From NCBI GenBank assembly GCA_031273455.1, contig JAISRZ010000068.1, positions 1 through 34,750 on the forward strand: a DNA stretch of 34,750 nt, read 5' to 3'. The notes under the pieces were generated by a model that made no database searches, was not told where the DNA came from, and worked only from the letters and a program-made list of their open reading frames with translations. The first letter of the stretch is position 1, and every line of letters starts with the position of its first letter. Shown here one piece after another: positions 7,771 to 16,085 of this stretch. The position numbers and the translations under genes were made by a program. The DNA comes from Deltaproteobacteria bacterium (lineage in GTDB: Bacteria; Desulfobacterota; Desulfarculia; Adiutricales; Adiutricaceae).

Positions 7771-8193
7771 TTAACTATTATTTTTTAAGTAAATATGATT
7801 GTCAATGACGGCCTGCAAATTGTCCGCTTGCTGGACGGTCATCATCATGAACGTAAAACTGGCGGTTTCTTGAATCAACATATCTCCATCACCCAAACCA
7901 GTAACATAATTAATCCATTCTTCTTTATATTTTATCCAATTACGTTGAGCTGACCTTAACATTGTCTTTCTATCTTCTGATTCCATTTGAAATAATTGTT
8001 TGTAAAGGGTGTTTAGCCGGGCGTCTTGCCGCTCGGTCTCATCACCAATACAAATTATCCGCTCTCGAACACCGCCCATTTCCACGCATTCATGGAATTG
8101 TTTACTCAGTGAGTCTTCTGGGTTATCTTGGGCCAATAAGGTGGACGCGGACAGGCTCAAAACCGCGATGACGCTAAAAATAATGTGACGCAT
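7771..8193 (-). CDS. DUF1311 / LprI-like secreted protein
   Basis: A 140-residue protein with a Sec signal peptide (MRHIIFSVIAVLSLSASTLLA, cut before QDN). The mature part has the DUF1311 pattern: spaced Cys (C36, C48), then RQDARLNTLYKQLFQ (about 55-69) and LRSAQRNWIKYKEEW (about 79-93), matching the family's DxxLNxxYxxL and L.xAQRxWxxY motifs. One characterised relative, mycobacterial LprI, inhibits lysozyme, but the domain is broad and that role cannot be assumed. AGGGAG lies eight bases before the ATG. It leads an apparent operon with the secreted protein after it. A decayed duplicate of its 5' half and upstream DNA lies at 5830-6350. Confidence 0.8.
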   Translation of the reverse strand: MRHIIFSVIAVLSLSASTLLAQDNPEDSLSKQFHECVEMGGVRERIICIGDETERQDARLNTLYKQLFQMESEDRKTMLRSAQRNWIKYKEEWINYVTGLGDGDMLIQETASFTFMMMTVQQADNLQAVIDNHIYLKNNS

Positions 8194-8850
8194 TTATTAC
8201 TCCCTAACACTAACCAACCGCTGGGCCAACGATTGGTAAACCTTTAACCGGATTAGTGGCCCACTAACCACCGGCCCACTTCCTAGGTCAACGCCAATAC
8301 GGCCAGCCAAATAGAACGTTATTTTTTTCTAATCTTTAGGTTAATCTCAATTAATTGTAAGTTAGCTTAAACTAACAAGTCCTTTAAATCAAGTCGGATC
8401 TAGCTTAGTTCTGACCGTTGGTTAAGCCTTTAAAAGCGACCTTGTGCGACCTTAAAACCACCTAACTTTAGAACGCCAACCAACCACGTCTTAGCTACTA
8501 AAATAAGGTTTCGCCGCCGCTCCTTAAAGAGCCAGTTGGGCCCTAATAGTCATTATGGCCCTTAGCCTTGGTCAACATAACTTTGGCCACGAACCTTGCG
8601 CCCTAGGGAAGCTGGCTTTAATCCGTAACTACGGGACAATCTGAGGCCGAAGCGACTGTTTCCCTAATTGGGTTGATAGTTTCGAGAATAATGGAGGTTC
8701 TATCCAGAATCTGGAATCTAAGAGCGATATTTTCCCATTTTAGGGTTCCGCTAAATTTTATATTTTGATAGATTTTAATTTTGATCGACTCTGTCACCGA
8801 TAGAGGCCTTATCGCTCATGGTTATGATGGCCACTCGATACGCCCTGGGC
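8194..8850. other. Gap upstream of the DUF1311 gene (right copy of duplication)
   Basis: 8194-8560 is the better-preserved partner of 6003-6350 and should hold the promoter of the DUF1311 operon, although no clear -35/-10 pair is visible. 8560-8850 contains nothing I recognise; a 64-codon plus-strand frame at 8781-8975 is antisense to the molybdopterin-protein remnant. Confidence 0.5.
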
Positions 8851-9357
8851 CTAATCCTCCATTGGCCAGTATTCTGGGCCTTTCCCAAACCCACAGGCCG
8901 GAAAATCGCGCTCGGGGCAGTTTAAACATAACCCCCCAGGGCCTAAGCTTTCGATCTCAGCGCTTCTTATCTTAAAGCCCGCGGCCAGACGGGGGAGCAA
9001 AACGTCAAAAATGGTCCGTCGCTCAAACATGACGCAGCCCGGCAAACCCAAAACTGGCTTATCGTCTAAGTAAGCCACTAAAAACATGGCCCCCGGAAAA
9101 ACTGGCGTCCCGTAGCGGACAATCTTGGCCCCAGCGGCTTTAATGGCCCCGGGGGTTAAATCGTCGGGATCCACGCTCATGCCGCCGGTACAGATGATAA
9201 GGTCCATCTTTTGGGCCCGCATATCGTTAATGGCCCCGCTAACGCTCTCGAGGTTATCGTCCACGATGACGGCTTTAGCTAAGGTCGAGCCAAAGCTTTC
9301 CACCTTACGGCGGACCACCGGGCCATGGCCCAGGTGTTTTTTTTTTGGGGGGTTCTT
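8851..9357 (-). pseudogene. Molybdopterin-binding protein, C-terminal fragment
   Basis: The fragment carries the heart of a MoCF/MogA-type molybdopterin-binding domain: VRRKVESFGS, DLIICTGGMSVDPDDLTP (TGG and the DP..TP motif), then GTPVFPGAMFLVAYL and KPVLGLPGCVMFE. It ends in the GPGGLCLNCPERDFPACGFGKG tail (8851 side), typical of a family whose tail normally has four Cys. One of the usual Cys positions (ERDF) is changed. The N-terminal half is absent. Reading back from the GTG at 9318, the frame continues through HLGHGP to a T10G6 homopolymer (plus strand 9337-9352) and then meets TGA. No start or N-terminal domain can be found beyond it. It is probably a truncated, non-functional copy, although an error in the homopolymer cannot be excluded. 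Confidence 0.7.
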
Positions 9358-9905
9358 TTGAGCTCAAACCGAACGATAAGGGTCAGTCTTGGGGGGCTTT
9401 CTCGGGGGGAGACGTTTTTCTGGGGAAGGGACACCCCTTAGGGTGATGGTCCAAGCGGCCAGCCCCACTAGAGACGCCTTGGTGACTAAAAAAGGCTTCG
9501 CCGCCCCGCTGGTTAAAGAGAACGTTTACTTTAAATCGCCATCGCCCCCCTTCTTGGCCTTATTTTCTTCCTTAAGCTTCCGCCTTAAGCTTCTTAGAAA
9601 TAAGACCGCTGGGGTAACTCTGGCCTAAAACTCTAAATTTAGGCCTTTAGCTCCCCGCGATCCTGACCCCCTAAGGCTCTCCTTCATTGACTTAAGAGTT
9701 TTAGTTCGCTACTTTGAGCCTATAAGTTTAAATAACCCCTAAGCTTACACCCGCCCTCATTTAAACAATTCTTAACGCCCCGCCGCTCTTCCGCTAGGAG
9801 AAGACGCGGCCCTTGGCCCTTTAGGGGCTAACAGCTAACTTTTAATTGGGTCTATAACCATTGGCCTTAAACCGTTTATCGTTTTAACCCTTAAGGTGTT
9901 CCGTT
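9358..9905. other. Gap between the molybdopterin remnant and the flavodoxin gene
   Basis: There is no gene. It contains homopolymer-rich DNA (GGGGGG at 9347 and again near 9391 and 9403). A third copy of the small repeat GACTAAAAAAGGCTTCGCCG lies at about 9483-9522, also at 6283 and in diverged form at about 8495. A CTTAAGCTTCCGCCTTAAGC palindromic stretch lies near 9574. A plus-strand frame at 9389-9628 has no family features. Confidence 0.4.
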
Positions 9906-10511
9906 ATGAAAAAAGCCCTTTGGATGATTCTGCTGGCCGCTATAGTGGCCTTAATCCCTTTTCCGGCCCCGACCGTAGCTAGCCCCAACCCTCTTCGCGT
10001 TAAAGACCCCGCTAACAACCCCGGCCCCTTTGGCCGGGCTTTAGTCATCTGCTACTCCCAGACCGGGATAACCGAAAACTTGGCCGAAATAATCCGGGCC
10101 AAAGTTAACGGCGATCTTATAAACTTGGAGGTTAACGTGGACATGCCGAGGGAGGAAAAGGCGATCATTCAAGAAATGGAAAAGAGACAGGATGAGCCCT
10201 TAACGATTAAGAACCCCCCTCCCAACCTTGATGGTTACGATGTCATCTTCGTGGGGGGGCCAGTTTGGTACGGGGAAATAGCCCAGCCCTTAGCTAGCTT
10301 TCTCGCGAACATCGACTTTCAGGGTAAAAAGGTCGTGGTCTTTGGCACCTCCGGCAGCGCCCCCAGGGAGGCTTACGCCCACCTGGCTCAATCTTTAAAA
10401 AACGCTCAGGTGGTTCCCGGGGGCCGGATCTTTGGCCGGGAAGTTTTAGCCAATAACGATCACGATGAACTGGTGTCCGCCTGGTTAACCACCATTAAAA
10501 CCAACTTCTAA
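9906..10511 (+). CDS. Exported flavodoxin-family protein
   Basis: A 201-residue flavodoxin-fold protein. The first 25 residues form a Sec-type signal (MKKALWMILLAAIVALIPFP, then an AxA-like site near TVAS). The flavodoxin domain follows: RALVICYSQTGITENLAE (about 44-61), where SQTGITEN is the FMN phosphate loop, then YDVIFVGGPVWYGEIAQPLA with the usual GGPVWYG, and KKVVVFGTSG. This is the flavodoxin_4 type, common in anaerobes, where exported versions probably carry electrons or modify quinones in the periplasm. The ribosome site is weak (AAGGTG eight bases before ATG). A strong hairpin follows the gene, so it is likely monocistronic. The exact substrate is unknown. Confidence 0.85.
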   Translation: MKKALWMILLAAIVALIPFPAPTVASPNPLRVKDPANNPGPFGRALVICYSQTGITENLAEIIRAKVNGDLINLEVNVDMPREEKAIIQEMEKRQDEPLTIKNPPPNLDGYDVIFVGGPVWYGEIAQPLASFLANIDFQGKKVVVFGTSGSAPREAYAHLAQSLKNAQVVPGGRIFGREVLANNDHDELVSAWLTTIKTNF

Positions 10512-10551
10512 GCCCCATCTTAATAGACCCCTTAACGCCGTCATTTTAAGC

Positions 10552-10592
10552 TTAGTCCCCCTAGCCGCCCTTTGAGGGCGGCTAGGGGCTAA
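10552..10592 (+). terminator. Strong hairpin after the flavodoxin gene
   Basis: CCCCTAGCCGCCC (10558-10570) pairs perfectly with GGGCGGCTAGGGG (10576-10588), and TTAG/CTAA extends the stem beyond a bulge. There is no T tract afterwards, so termination strength is uncertain, but its position 40 bp past the stop fits. Confidence 0.55.
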
Positions 10593-10707
10593 AGCTAAGC
10601 CTTTTAAGGCCCTAAGGAAAACCTTATTAATATGGTCACTGGGCTTAAGGTTTCGCCCGGTTAAAGCCCTTGGCCCTTTAATACCCTATCTGGCCTCCGG
10701 CTAATGT

Positions 10708-10741
10708 CCTTGCCAAATCCCGGAAAAAGCGCTTAAATTCC
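10708..10741. repeat. 34-bp direct repeat, left copy
   Basis: CCTTGCCAAATCCC followed by GGAAAAAGCGCTTAAATTCC. It matches 11742-11775 with one mismatch. The two copies bracket the AT-rich Panacea-type gene. The rest of 10593-10935 is non-coding and shows nothing else. Confidence 0.85.
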
Positions 10742-10935
10742 TGTCAACATTTTGGGGATAAGATGGTCCCAAAAGCCGATTAAAGGGCCTTTTTCGCCCC
10801 CAATGGTTTAAAAGCTTAGCTTGGGGCGCGCCGCCCTAACTTGGATACACGTTTTTGACAAGTTCTACGAACTGGCCAAAAATTTGGTTGACCTCCGCTG
10901 ACCCCTACCAGGATGCGCCACAACCAGGATTCGCC

Positions 10936-11520
10936 ATGACAGTCCTCACCCCTTTGGAACGGCTTATTGACGCTATGCGTTTTGTTATCTATTACGCTAA
11001 CATTAATAATCTTAAGTCTCGACTTAACGCTACCTTACTACTTAAAATTATCTTTTTTGCTGAAATTGTTTGTTTAGATACTTTTGGAGAATTTTTAACT
11101 GAAGTTAAAATGGTAAAAACTCCTTTTGGTCCAGTTCCTGACAAGTATACCACCGCTATTAGCGTATTAGTTAACCAACAAATAATTAAAGTAAATAAAA
11201 TTTCTAATCAAACAACTTATGAATGTTTATCTGATCATAAACCAGGCGCCTTGAGCGAAGAAAAATATAACATACTTAAACTAATAACACATGCTTTTTG
11301 TACTAGATTAACTGCTAAAGCTTTATCAAATTATATATACGAAAATAAATATTATCAGTTAGCTAAAAATGGTAGTGAAATACCTATCGTCGCTTATTTA
11401 CCTCATAAAACTATAAAATTATCAATAGAAGAATTGGCGGAATTGGATCTTCTATCAGATCCTTTTGATGTCTCAGAGGATATTAAGGCTGAGTTTCCCT
11501 ATTTTCAAATGTTAAAATAA
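10936..11520 (+). CDS. Panacea/DUF4065 (SocA-like) domain protein
   Basis: A 194-residue protein from the ATG at 10936, chosen for an AGGA six bases upstream. A TTG at 10855 would add 27 residues but has no ribosome site, and that stretch is GC-rich with a CCAGGATGCGCCA/CCAGGATTCGCCA duplication. The N-terminal half has the layout of the Panacea (DUF4065) domain: a helix with LLLKIIFFAEIVCLDTFGEF, then VKMVKTPFGPVPDKY, corresponding to the family's KLLYFAD...YG and Y/F-GPVP motifs. In other bacteria this domain works as an antitoxin or in phage defence. No toxin-like neighbour is visible. The gene is strikingly AT-rich and lies between two 34-bp direct repeats, which suggests acquisition as a cassette. 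Confidence 0.65.
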   Translation: MTVLTPLERLIDAMRFVIYYANINNLKSRLNATLLLKIIFFAEIVCLDTFGEFLTEVKMVKTPFGPVPDKYTTAISVLVNQQIIKVNKISNQTTYECLSDHKPGALSEEKYNILKLITHAFCTRLTAKALSNYIYENKYYQLAKNGSEIPIVAYLPHKTIKLSIEELAELDLLSDPFDVSEDIKAEFPYFQMLK

Positions 11521-11875
11521 TATTAATATGAGATTATCGCTTTTTATAAAATACGCCGCTGAAAGTCTTCGAAAATGTTTTCCAAAATAAGCCCACCTCC
11601 CCTAAGCCCTAAAGGGCCGGTCGGTCGCCTAAGCTTTAGTTAAAGGTTTTAAGCCCCATTTATAAGGGCCTTTATGACCCTAACCCTTAGAACCCTAATC
11701 GTCCTTAAGGCCCTAAAGGGGTAAGCGCGACCAAAGCCCAGCCTTGCCAAATCCCCGAAAAAGCGCTTAAATTCCCCTCATTATTGGCGCTAAGGTTAGG
11801 CCCCTTTTATTGAGCGCCTTTAAAGCTTAAAAGTTATTCTTTGACCCTAAGCTCATGACTATTTGAGGATCCTCT
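11521..11875. other. Gap upstream of miaB with the right 34-bp repeat
   Basis: It holds the second copy of the 34-bp direct repeat (11742-11775, CCTTGCCAAATCCCCGAAAA and on), one mismatch from 10708-10741. No gene is seen. No clear -35/-10 pair was found for miaB. Confidence 0.6.
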
Positions 11876-13225
11876 TTGCGACGCTACCACGTGACCACCT
11901 TTGGCTGCCAAATGAACGTCTACGACTCCAGTCGTCTGGAAGGTCTGTTGGCCGCTAAAGGTTGGGCTTTAGCCGCGGCCAAGGAGGAAGCGGACTTTAT
12001 CTTTTTAAACGCCTGCTCCATCCGGGAAAAAGCCGCCCAAAGGGTTATCGCCCGCTTAAAAGAGCTAAAACCCTTAAAAAAAGCCCGGCCCGAGATCATC
12101 GTGGGCGTGGGCGGGTGCTTAGCCGAGCAAGAGGGTGTAAACTTTTTGGCCAAGGTCCCGTTTTTGTCCCTGGTGGCGGGCCCGCGGCGCTTAGAGGAGA
12201 TTCCCGCCCTTTTAGACACCTTGGACCCCCATGGCCCAGCGGTGGTCTTAGCCGGGGATAGCCCCAAGGTCGCGACTAAACCCATCTATACCCCTAAAAA
12301 AGCTGATTTATCCTCCTTTGTCACCATCATGGAAGGGTGCGATAACTACTGCGCTTACTGCGTGGTGCCCTACTTACGCGGTCGGGAGAAAAGCCGCCCA
12401 GAAGAAGAGGTTATTAAGGAAGTTACCCAGTTACTGGCTAAAGGGGCTCAAGAAATCGTCTTACTGGGGCAAAACGTCAACTCTTACGCCCCGAACTCTT
12501 TAGACGCTTTAAATGAGCCGCCCTTTGTCAGCTTATTAAAGAAGCTAGACGCTTTACCCGGGTTAGCCCGCTTACGGTTCACCACCTCCCACCCCAAAGA
12601 CTTTTCCTTAGAGCTGATTAACCTTTTTGGAACCCTTAAAACCTTAGCCCCTTCTCTCCACTTACCCTTACAATCTGGCTCGGATAAGATCTTAAAGGCC
12701 ATGGGCCGGAAGTACGATCTTAATAGGTACTTGGATCTCGTGGCTAACCTCAGGCGGGTTAGACCTGATATCGCCCTATACACGGACATCATCGTGGGTT
12801 TCCCCGGGGAAACCGAGGAAGATTTGGCTTTAACCATTAAGGCCTTGGACCTGATCCAGTTTGACGCGATCTTTTCCTTTAAGTACAGTGACCGGCCCCA
12901 GACTAAGGCTTTAAATCTACCGGACAAAGTCCCGGAAGAGGTCAAAACCGACCGCTTAATCCGCCTCCAAGAAAGGCAAAAGGCCATCTCCTTAGTTAAA
13001 AACGAAGCCCATATCGGCTCGACCGTGGAGGTCTTAGTGACGGGTTTAGGTCGTCACCCGGGCCAACTCTCCGGTCGGACCGGGGGGTTTAAAATCGTGA
13101 ACTTTCTGGGGGATAGCCAGTTAATCGGTCATTTTTCCGCCGTCACCATAACCGGGGCCTCGGCCACTAGCCTAACCGGCGAACTTTTGAGCCCCCTTAA
13201 CGAAAGCGATGTTTTAAGTGATTGA
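11876..13225 (+). CDS. miaB: tRNA-2-methylthio-N6-dimethylallyladenosine synthase MiaB
   Basis: A 449-residue radical SAM methylthiotransferase that adds the methylthio group to i6A37 of tRNAs reading UNN codons. The N-terminal UPF0004 domain has its three cluster ligands, C11 (TTFGCQMN), C47 (LNACSIRE) and C81 (GGCLAEQ). The radical SAM CxxxCxxC is C155-C159-C162 in EGCDNYCAYCVVPYLRG. The GQNVNSY, TSHPKDF and LHLPLQSGSD motifs follow, and a TRAM-like domain closes the protein after about 375. The QMN and VVPYLRGRE signatures favour MiaB over RimO. The start is TTG, five bases after GAGGAT. The end overlaps purB by 8 bp, so the two are translationally coupled. Confidence 0.95.
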   Translation: MRRYHVTTFGCQMNVYDSSRLEGLLAAKGWALAAAKEEADFIFLNACSIREKAAQRVIARLKELKPLKKARPEIIVGVGGCLAEQEGVNFLAKVPFLSLVAGPRRLEEIPALLDTLDPHGPAVVLAGDSPKVATKPIYTPKKADLSSFVTIMEGCDNYCAYCVVPYLRGREKSRPEEEVIKEVTQLLAKGAQEIVLLGQNVNSYAPNSLDALNEPPFVSLLKKLDALPGLARLRFTTSHPKDFSLELINLFGTLKTLAPSLHLPLQSGSDKILKAMGRKYDLNRYLDLVANLRRVRPDIALYTDIIVGFPGETEEDLALTIKALDLIQFDAIFSFKYSDRPQTKALNLPDKVPEEVKTDRLIRLQERQKAISLVKNEAHIGSTVEVLVTGLGRHPGQLSGRTGGFKIVNFLGDSQLIGHFSAVTITGASATSLTGELLSPLNESDVLSD

Positions 13226-14528
13226 GCGCTACAGCCGCCCGCGGCTCACGGAACTATGGTCTTTGGAAAACCAGTACGCCTCCTGGCTCAAAGTGGAGCT
13301 AGCCGTGGTCTCCGCCCAAAGTGAGCTAGGGTTGATTCCGGCCAAAGAAGCTAATGAGATCCTTTTAAAGGCTAAGTTTGACGCCGGAAGGATCGCCGAG
13401 ATCGAAAAGACCGTTAACCATGACGTTATCGCCTTTGTGACCTCGGTGGAGGAAAACGTGGGGCTGGCGGCTCGGTTTCTCCATTACGGCCTCACTAGCT
13501 CGGACGTTTTGGACACCTCGTTAGCCCTAAGGCTCAAAGAGGCCGGGGAGATCATCTTAGAGGACTTAAGGAACCTCTTAGACTCTCTAAAGAAAAGAGC
13601 CCTTGAGTTTCAGGATCTGCCCGTCATCGGTCGGAGCCACGGGATCCACGCCGAGCCGACCACCTTTGGCTTAAAGCTAGCCACCTTTTACGCCGAGTTT
13701 AAACGGGCCGAAAAAAGGTTAGTCGCGGCCATCGAGGAGATTAGCTACGGCCAGATCTCCGGGCCGGTCGGGAACTTTAGCGCCGCCTCCCTTTCCCCTG
13801 AGCTGGAGGAAAAAGCCTTAGGGAAACTGGGTTTAAAGCCCACCCCGGTCAGTAGCCAGATTATCGCCCGGGACAGCCACGCTTTTTTCTTTGGGGTTTT
13901 AGCTTTAATCGCCACCTCCGCTGAAAGGTTAGCCGTGGAGATCCGGCTATTAGCCCGAACCGAGGTGGCTGAGGTGGCAGAGCCTTTCGGGCGGGGGCAA
14001 AAGGGCTCCTCGGCCATGCCCCACAAGAAAAACCCCATCTTATCCGAAAACGTCACGGGCCTCGCTCGGGTGGTTAGAGGGTTGGCCCAAGCGGCTTTAG
14101 ACAATGTGGTTCTCTGGCATGAGCGGGACATTAGCCACTCCTCGGCGGAACGGCTGATCGCCCCGGAAGCCACCGCTTTAACCGACTTTCTTTTAAATCG
14201 CTTAAACGGATTGGTGGCTAACTTAGTGGTGAACCCCAAATCCCTAGCCCATAACCTAGCTTTAACCCACGGTCTTTATAACTCCCAAGAGATCCTTTTA
14301 AAGCTCTGCCAAAAGGGTTTATCCCGGGTGGACGGTTACGCCCTGGTCCAAAAAGAGGCCTTAAAGGCGGCCTCCGGGGCCGGGGACTTTTTCGACCTGA
14401 TCTTAGCTAACCCGGACATCCGGAGCCACTTATCCGCGGAGGAGATTAAAGCCATCTTTCAGCCGGACCGTTTTTTCCGCTATACCCAGGCGATCTTCGC
14501 CCGGCTCTTTGGGGAGGAAAGTATCTGA
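13218..14528 (+). CDS. purB: Adenylosuccinate lyase
   Basis: A 436-residue enzyme of the fumarase/aspartase superfamily, the length usual for the short PurB type. It cleaves SAICAR to AICAR and adenylosuccinate to AMP in purine synthesis. The signature SSAMPHKKNP lies at 264-273 and includes the flexible-loop catalytic Ser. GRSHGIHAEPTTFG carries the catalytic His region, and HYGLTSSDVLDT the substrate-binding TSSD. The GTG start lies inside the end of miaB (8-bp overlap, no separate leader). After it, weak hairpins at 14549-14568 and 14644-14662 without T tracts may mark the operon end. Confidence 0.96.
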   Translation: MIERYSRPRLTELWSLENQYASWLKVELAVVSAQSELGLIPAKEANEILLKAKFDAGRIAEIEKTVNHDVIAFVTSVEENVGLAARFLHYGLTSSDVLDTSLALRLKEAGEIILEDLRNLLDSLKKRALEFQDLPVIGRSHGIHAEPTTFGLKLATFYAEFKRAEKRLVAAIEEISYGQISGPVGNFSAASLSPELEEKALGKLGLKPTPVSSQIIARDSHAFFFGVLALIATSAERLAVEIRLLARTEVAEVAEPFGRGQKGSSAMPHKKNPILSENVTGLARVVRGLAQAALDNVVLWHERDISHSSAERLIAPEATALTDFLLNRLNGLVANLVVNPKSLAHNLALTHGLYNSQEILLKLCQKGLSRVDGYALVQKEALKAASGAGDFFDLILANPDIRSHLSAEEIKAIFQPDRFFRYTQAIFARLFGEESI

Positions 14529-14700
14529 GACCCTTGGCCCCCTATCCCTGGCCCCCAGCTTGGGGCCAATTCGACCGTGTCCCTAGCTTTTTTAGCCCCT
14601 GGTCTAGAGCTAGCTTGATCGTTGGTCCAGGGCTTAGTTTGGACCGCTCTAGCCAAGAGCGGGCCCCTAAGCTTCACCCCTTAGGCCAAGGCCGCGACCT

Positions 14701-15429
14701 GTGACCGCCCCTTTAGCTGGATCTTTACCCGATCCCCCGAAGCACGTGGCCATCATCATGGACGGTAACGGTCGCTGGGCCGCGGCTCGCGGCCAATCCC
14801 GGCAATCTGGCCACCAAGCTGGGGCTGGCCCGGTGCGGACCGTCTTAAAGGCCGCTAGTAATCTAGGGGTTAAATATTTAACCCTCTACGCCTTTTCCAC
14901 TGAGAACTGGGCTCGGGGCCAAGATGAGGTGGAAAACCTCTTCGCCTTATTGACCCAATACTTAGACTCGGAAGTGGCTGAGCTGTTACAAGAAGGGGTC
15001 CGGCTAAAAGGGGTCGGGGACCTTAAGCGCTTACCTCAAGAGGTTCTAACGGCCCTGGCCCAAGCGGAAGAGCTGACCGCCCATAATAAGGGCATTACCT
15101 TATCCCTAGCTTTATCCTATGGTAGCCGGGCTGAGCTAACCGCCGCGACCCGGGACCTAGCTATCAAGGTTAAAGCCGGGGAAATCGCCCCCAGCGACAT
15201 TAATGAGGATCTCTTGGCCCAGAGCCTCTGGACCGGGACCTTACCGGACGTGGATCTTTTAATCCGCACGGGCGGGGAGAAGAGGATCTCCAACTTTCTT
15301 TTGTGGCGGATAGCTTACGCTGAGCTGTATTTTACCGAGACCTTATGGCCCGACTTTGGCGAAGAGGATCTGAAAGCGGCCATCGCGGATTTTCATAGCC
15401 GTCAGCGGCGTTATGGCCGGACCATTTAA
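14701..15429 (+). CDS. uppS: Undecaprenyl diphosphate synthase (cis-prenyltransferase)
   Basis: A 242-residue cis-prenyltransferase that makes the C55 lipid carrier for peptidoglycan. It has HVAIIMDGNGRWA with the catalytic D21 and the NGRW motif, then LYAFSTENW, and the C-terminal LIRTGGEKRISNFLLWRIAY and ELYFTETLWPDF segments that define the family. The GTG at 14701 gives the usual N-terminal length, though no ribosome site precedes it. A 170-bp gap separates it from purB. A terminator overlaps the stop codon, so uppS ends its transcript; in many relatives cdsA and dxr follow, but not here. Confidence 0.95.
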   Translation: MTAPLAGSLPDPPKHVAIIMDGNGRWAAARGQSRQSGHQAGAGPVRTVLKAASNLGVKYLTLYAFSTENWARGQDEVENLFALLTQYLDSEVAELLQEGVRLKGVGDLKRLPQEVLTALAQAEELTAHNKGITLSLALSYGSRAELTAATRDLAIKVKAGEIAPSDINEDLLAQSLWTGTLPDVDLLIRTGGEKRISNFLLWRIAYAELYFTETLWPDFGEEDLKAAIADFHSRQRRYGRTI

Positions 15430-15447
15430 CCGGTCATAACCATTTTT
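15410..15447 (+). terminator. Rho-independent terminator at the end of uppS
   Basis: GTTATGGCCGG (15410-15420) pairs with CCGGTCATAAC (15430-15440) with one G-U pair, the loop is 9 nt, and CATTTTT follows directly. The stop codon lies in the loop. Confidence 0.8.
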
Positions 15448-15950
15448 CGCGATTATCAAAATTGTAGAAAAATATATATCTATAATGCCTTAACTGGACC
15501 GCTTAAGAGTTGTTAAAGGGTCAATTTTTATACATAAACGCGCTTATTGAGTCGCTGACCGCTCTGGTTCCTCGGGGGGGTCTAAAGGGGGTCTTAGAGG
15601 GGTCTTAAAAGGGTCTTAAGGGATCTGACGCGCTCCTTAAGTTTTGGGGTCCAAAGAGCCTGAATTAAGCGGCAAGGGCTTAAGTTAGGCTAAAAGTTAG
15701 GCGAGCTAAGAAGCTGGGGTTAAGAAGGCCTGGATAAGATGGCTGGCCAAGAAGGTGGGCTAAGCGACCTGGATAGGATGGCTGGCTAAGTAGTCGGGCT
15801 AAGAAGCTAAGGTTAACTAGGCTGGCTCAGAAGGTCGGCTAAGTTGGCCAGCTAAGCGACCGAACCCAGATGGTGGGTTAAAAAACTGACCTAAGTCAGC
15901 CGCTAAAAAGCCTTACGCGTCTTACCCCTAAGCGATTGACCGCCCCCCCT
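15448..15950. other. Repeat-rich non-coding gap after uppS
   Basis: There is no gene. 15575-15625 repeats GGGGTCTTAAAAGGGTCTTA-type units. 15680-15880 is built from degenerate GGCTAAG, GGCTGGCTAAG and CTGGATAAGATGGCTGGC units (TGGATAAGATGGCTGGC at 15732 and a near copy at 15769). A TATAAT occurs at 15480-15485 without a fitting -35. Confidence 0.5.
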
Positions 15951-16023
15951 TTTGACCTTTATTGACCTTTATTGACCTTTATTGACCTTAATGACCCTAA
16001 TGACCATTTTGACCTTATTGACC
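15951..16023. repeat. Tandem TGACC repeats at 9-10 bp spacing
   Basis: TGACC begins at 15953, 15963, 15973, 15983, 15992, 16001, 16010 and 16019: eight boxes spaced 10 or 9 bp, the first four within perfect 10-bp TTGACCTTTA repeats. The spacing is close to one DNA helical turn. It ends about 60 bp before the ridA start. Confidence 0.8.
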
Positions 16024-16085
16024 CTAGAGGCCTTATCTTTGGCCAGGTCAACCATTTGGTAGCTACCGATAACTGGAGGAAGAGC

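Noticed and set aside
9389-9628. 79-codon plus-strand frame
   Set aside because: Runs through homopolymer and repeat DNA, with no ribosome site or known motif.
11920-14239. Long antisense frames within miaB and purB
   Set aside because: They mirror GC-rich coding sequence of well-identified genes and have no ribosome sites or motifs.
14540-14665. Rho-independent terminator after purB
   Set aside because: Two stems (14549-14568 and 14644-14662) are seen but neither is followed by a T run, so I do not call a terminator.
15972-16085. Upstream start for ridA giving 38 more residues
   Set aside because: The extension translates the TGACC repeats; the ATG at 16086 has a strong GGAGGA and matches the family N-terminus.
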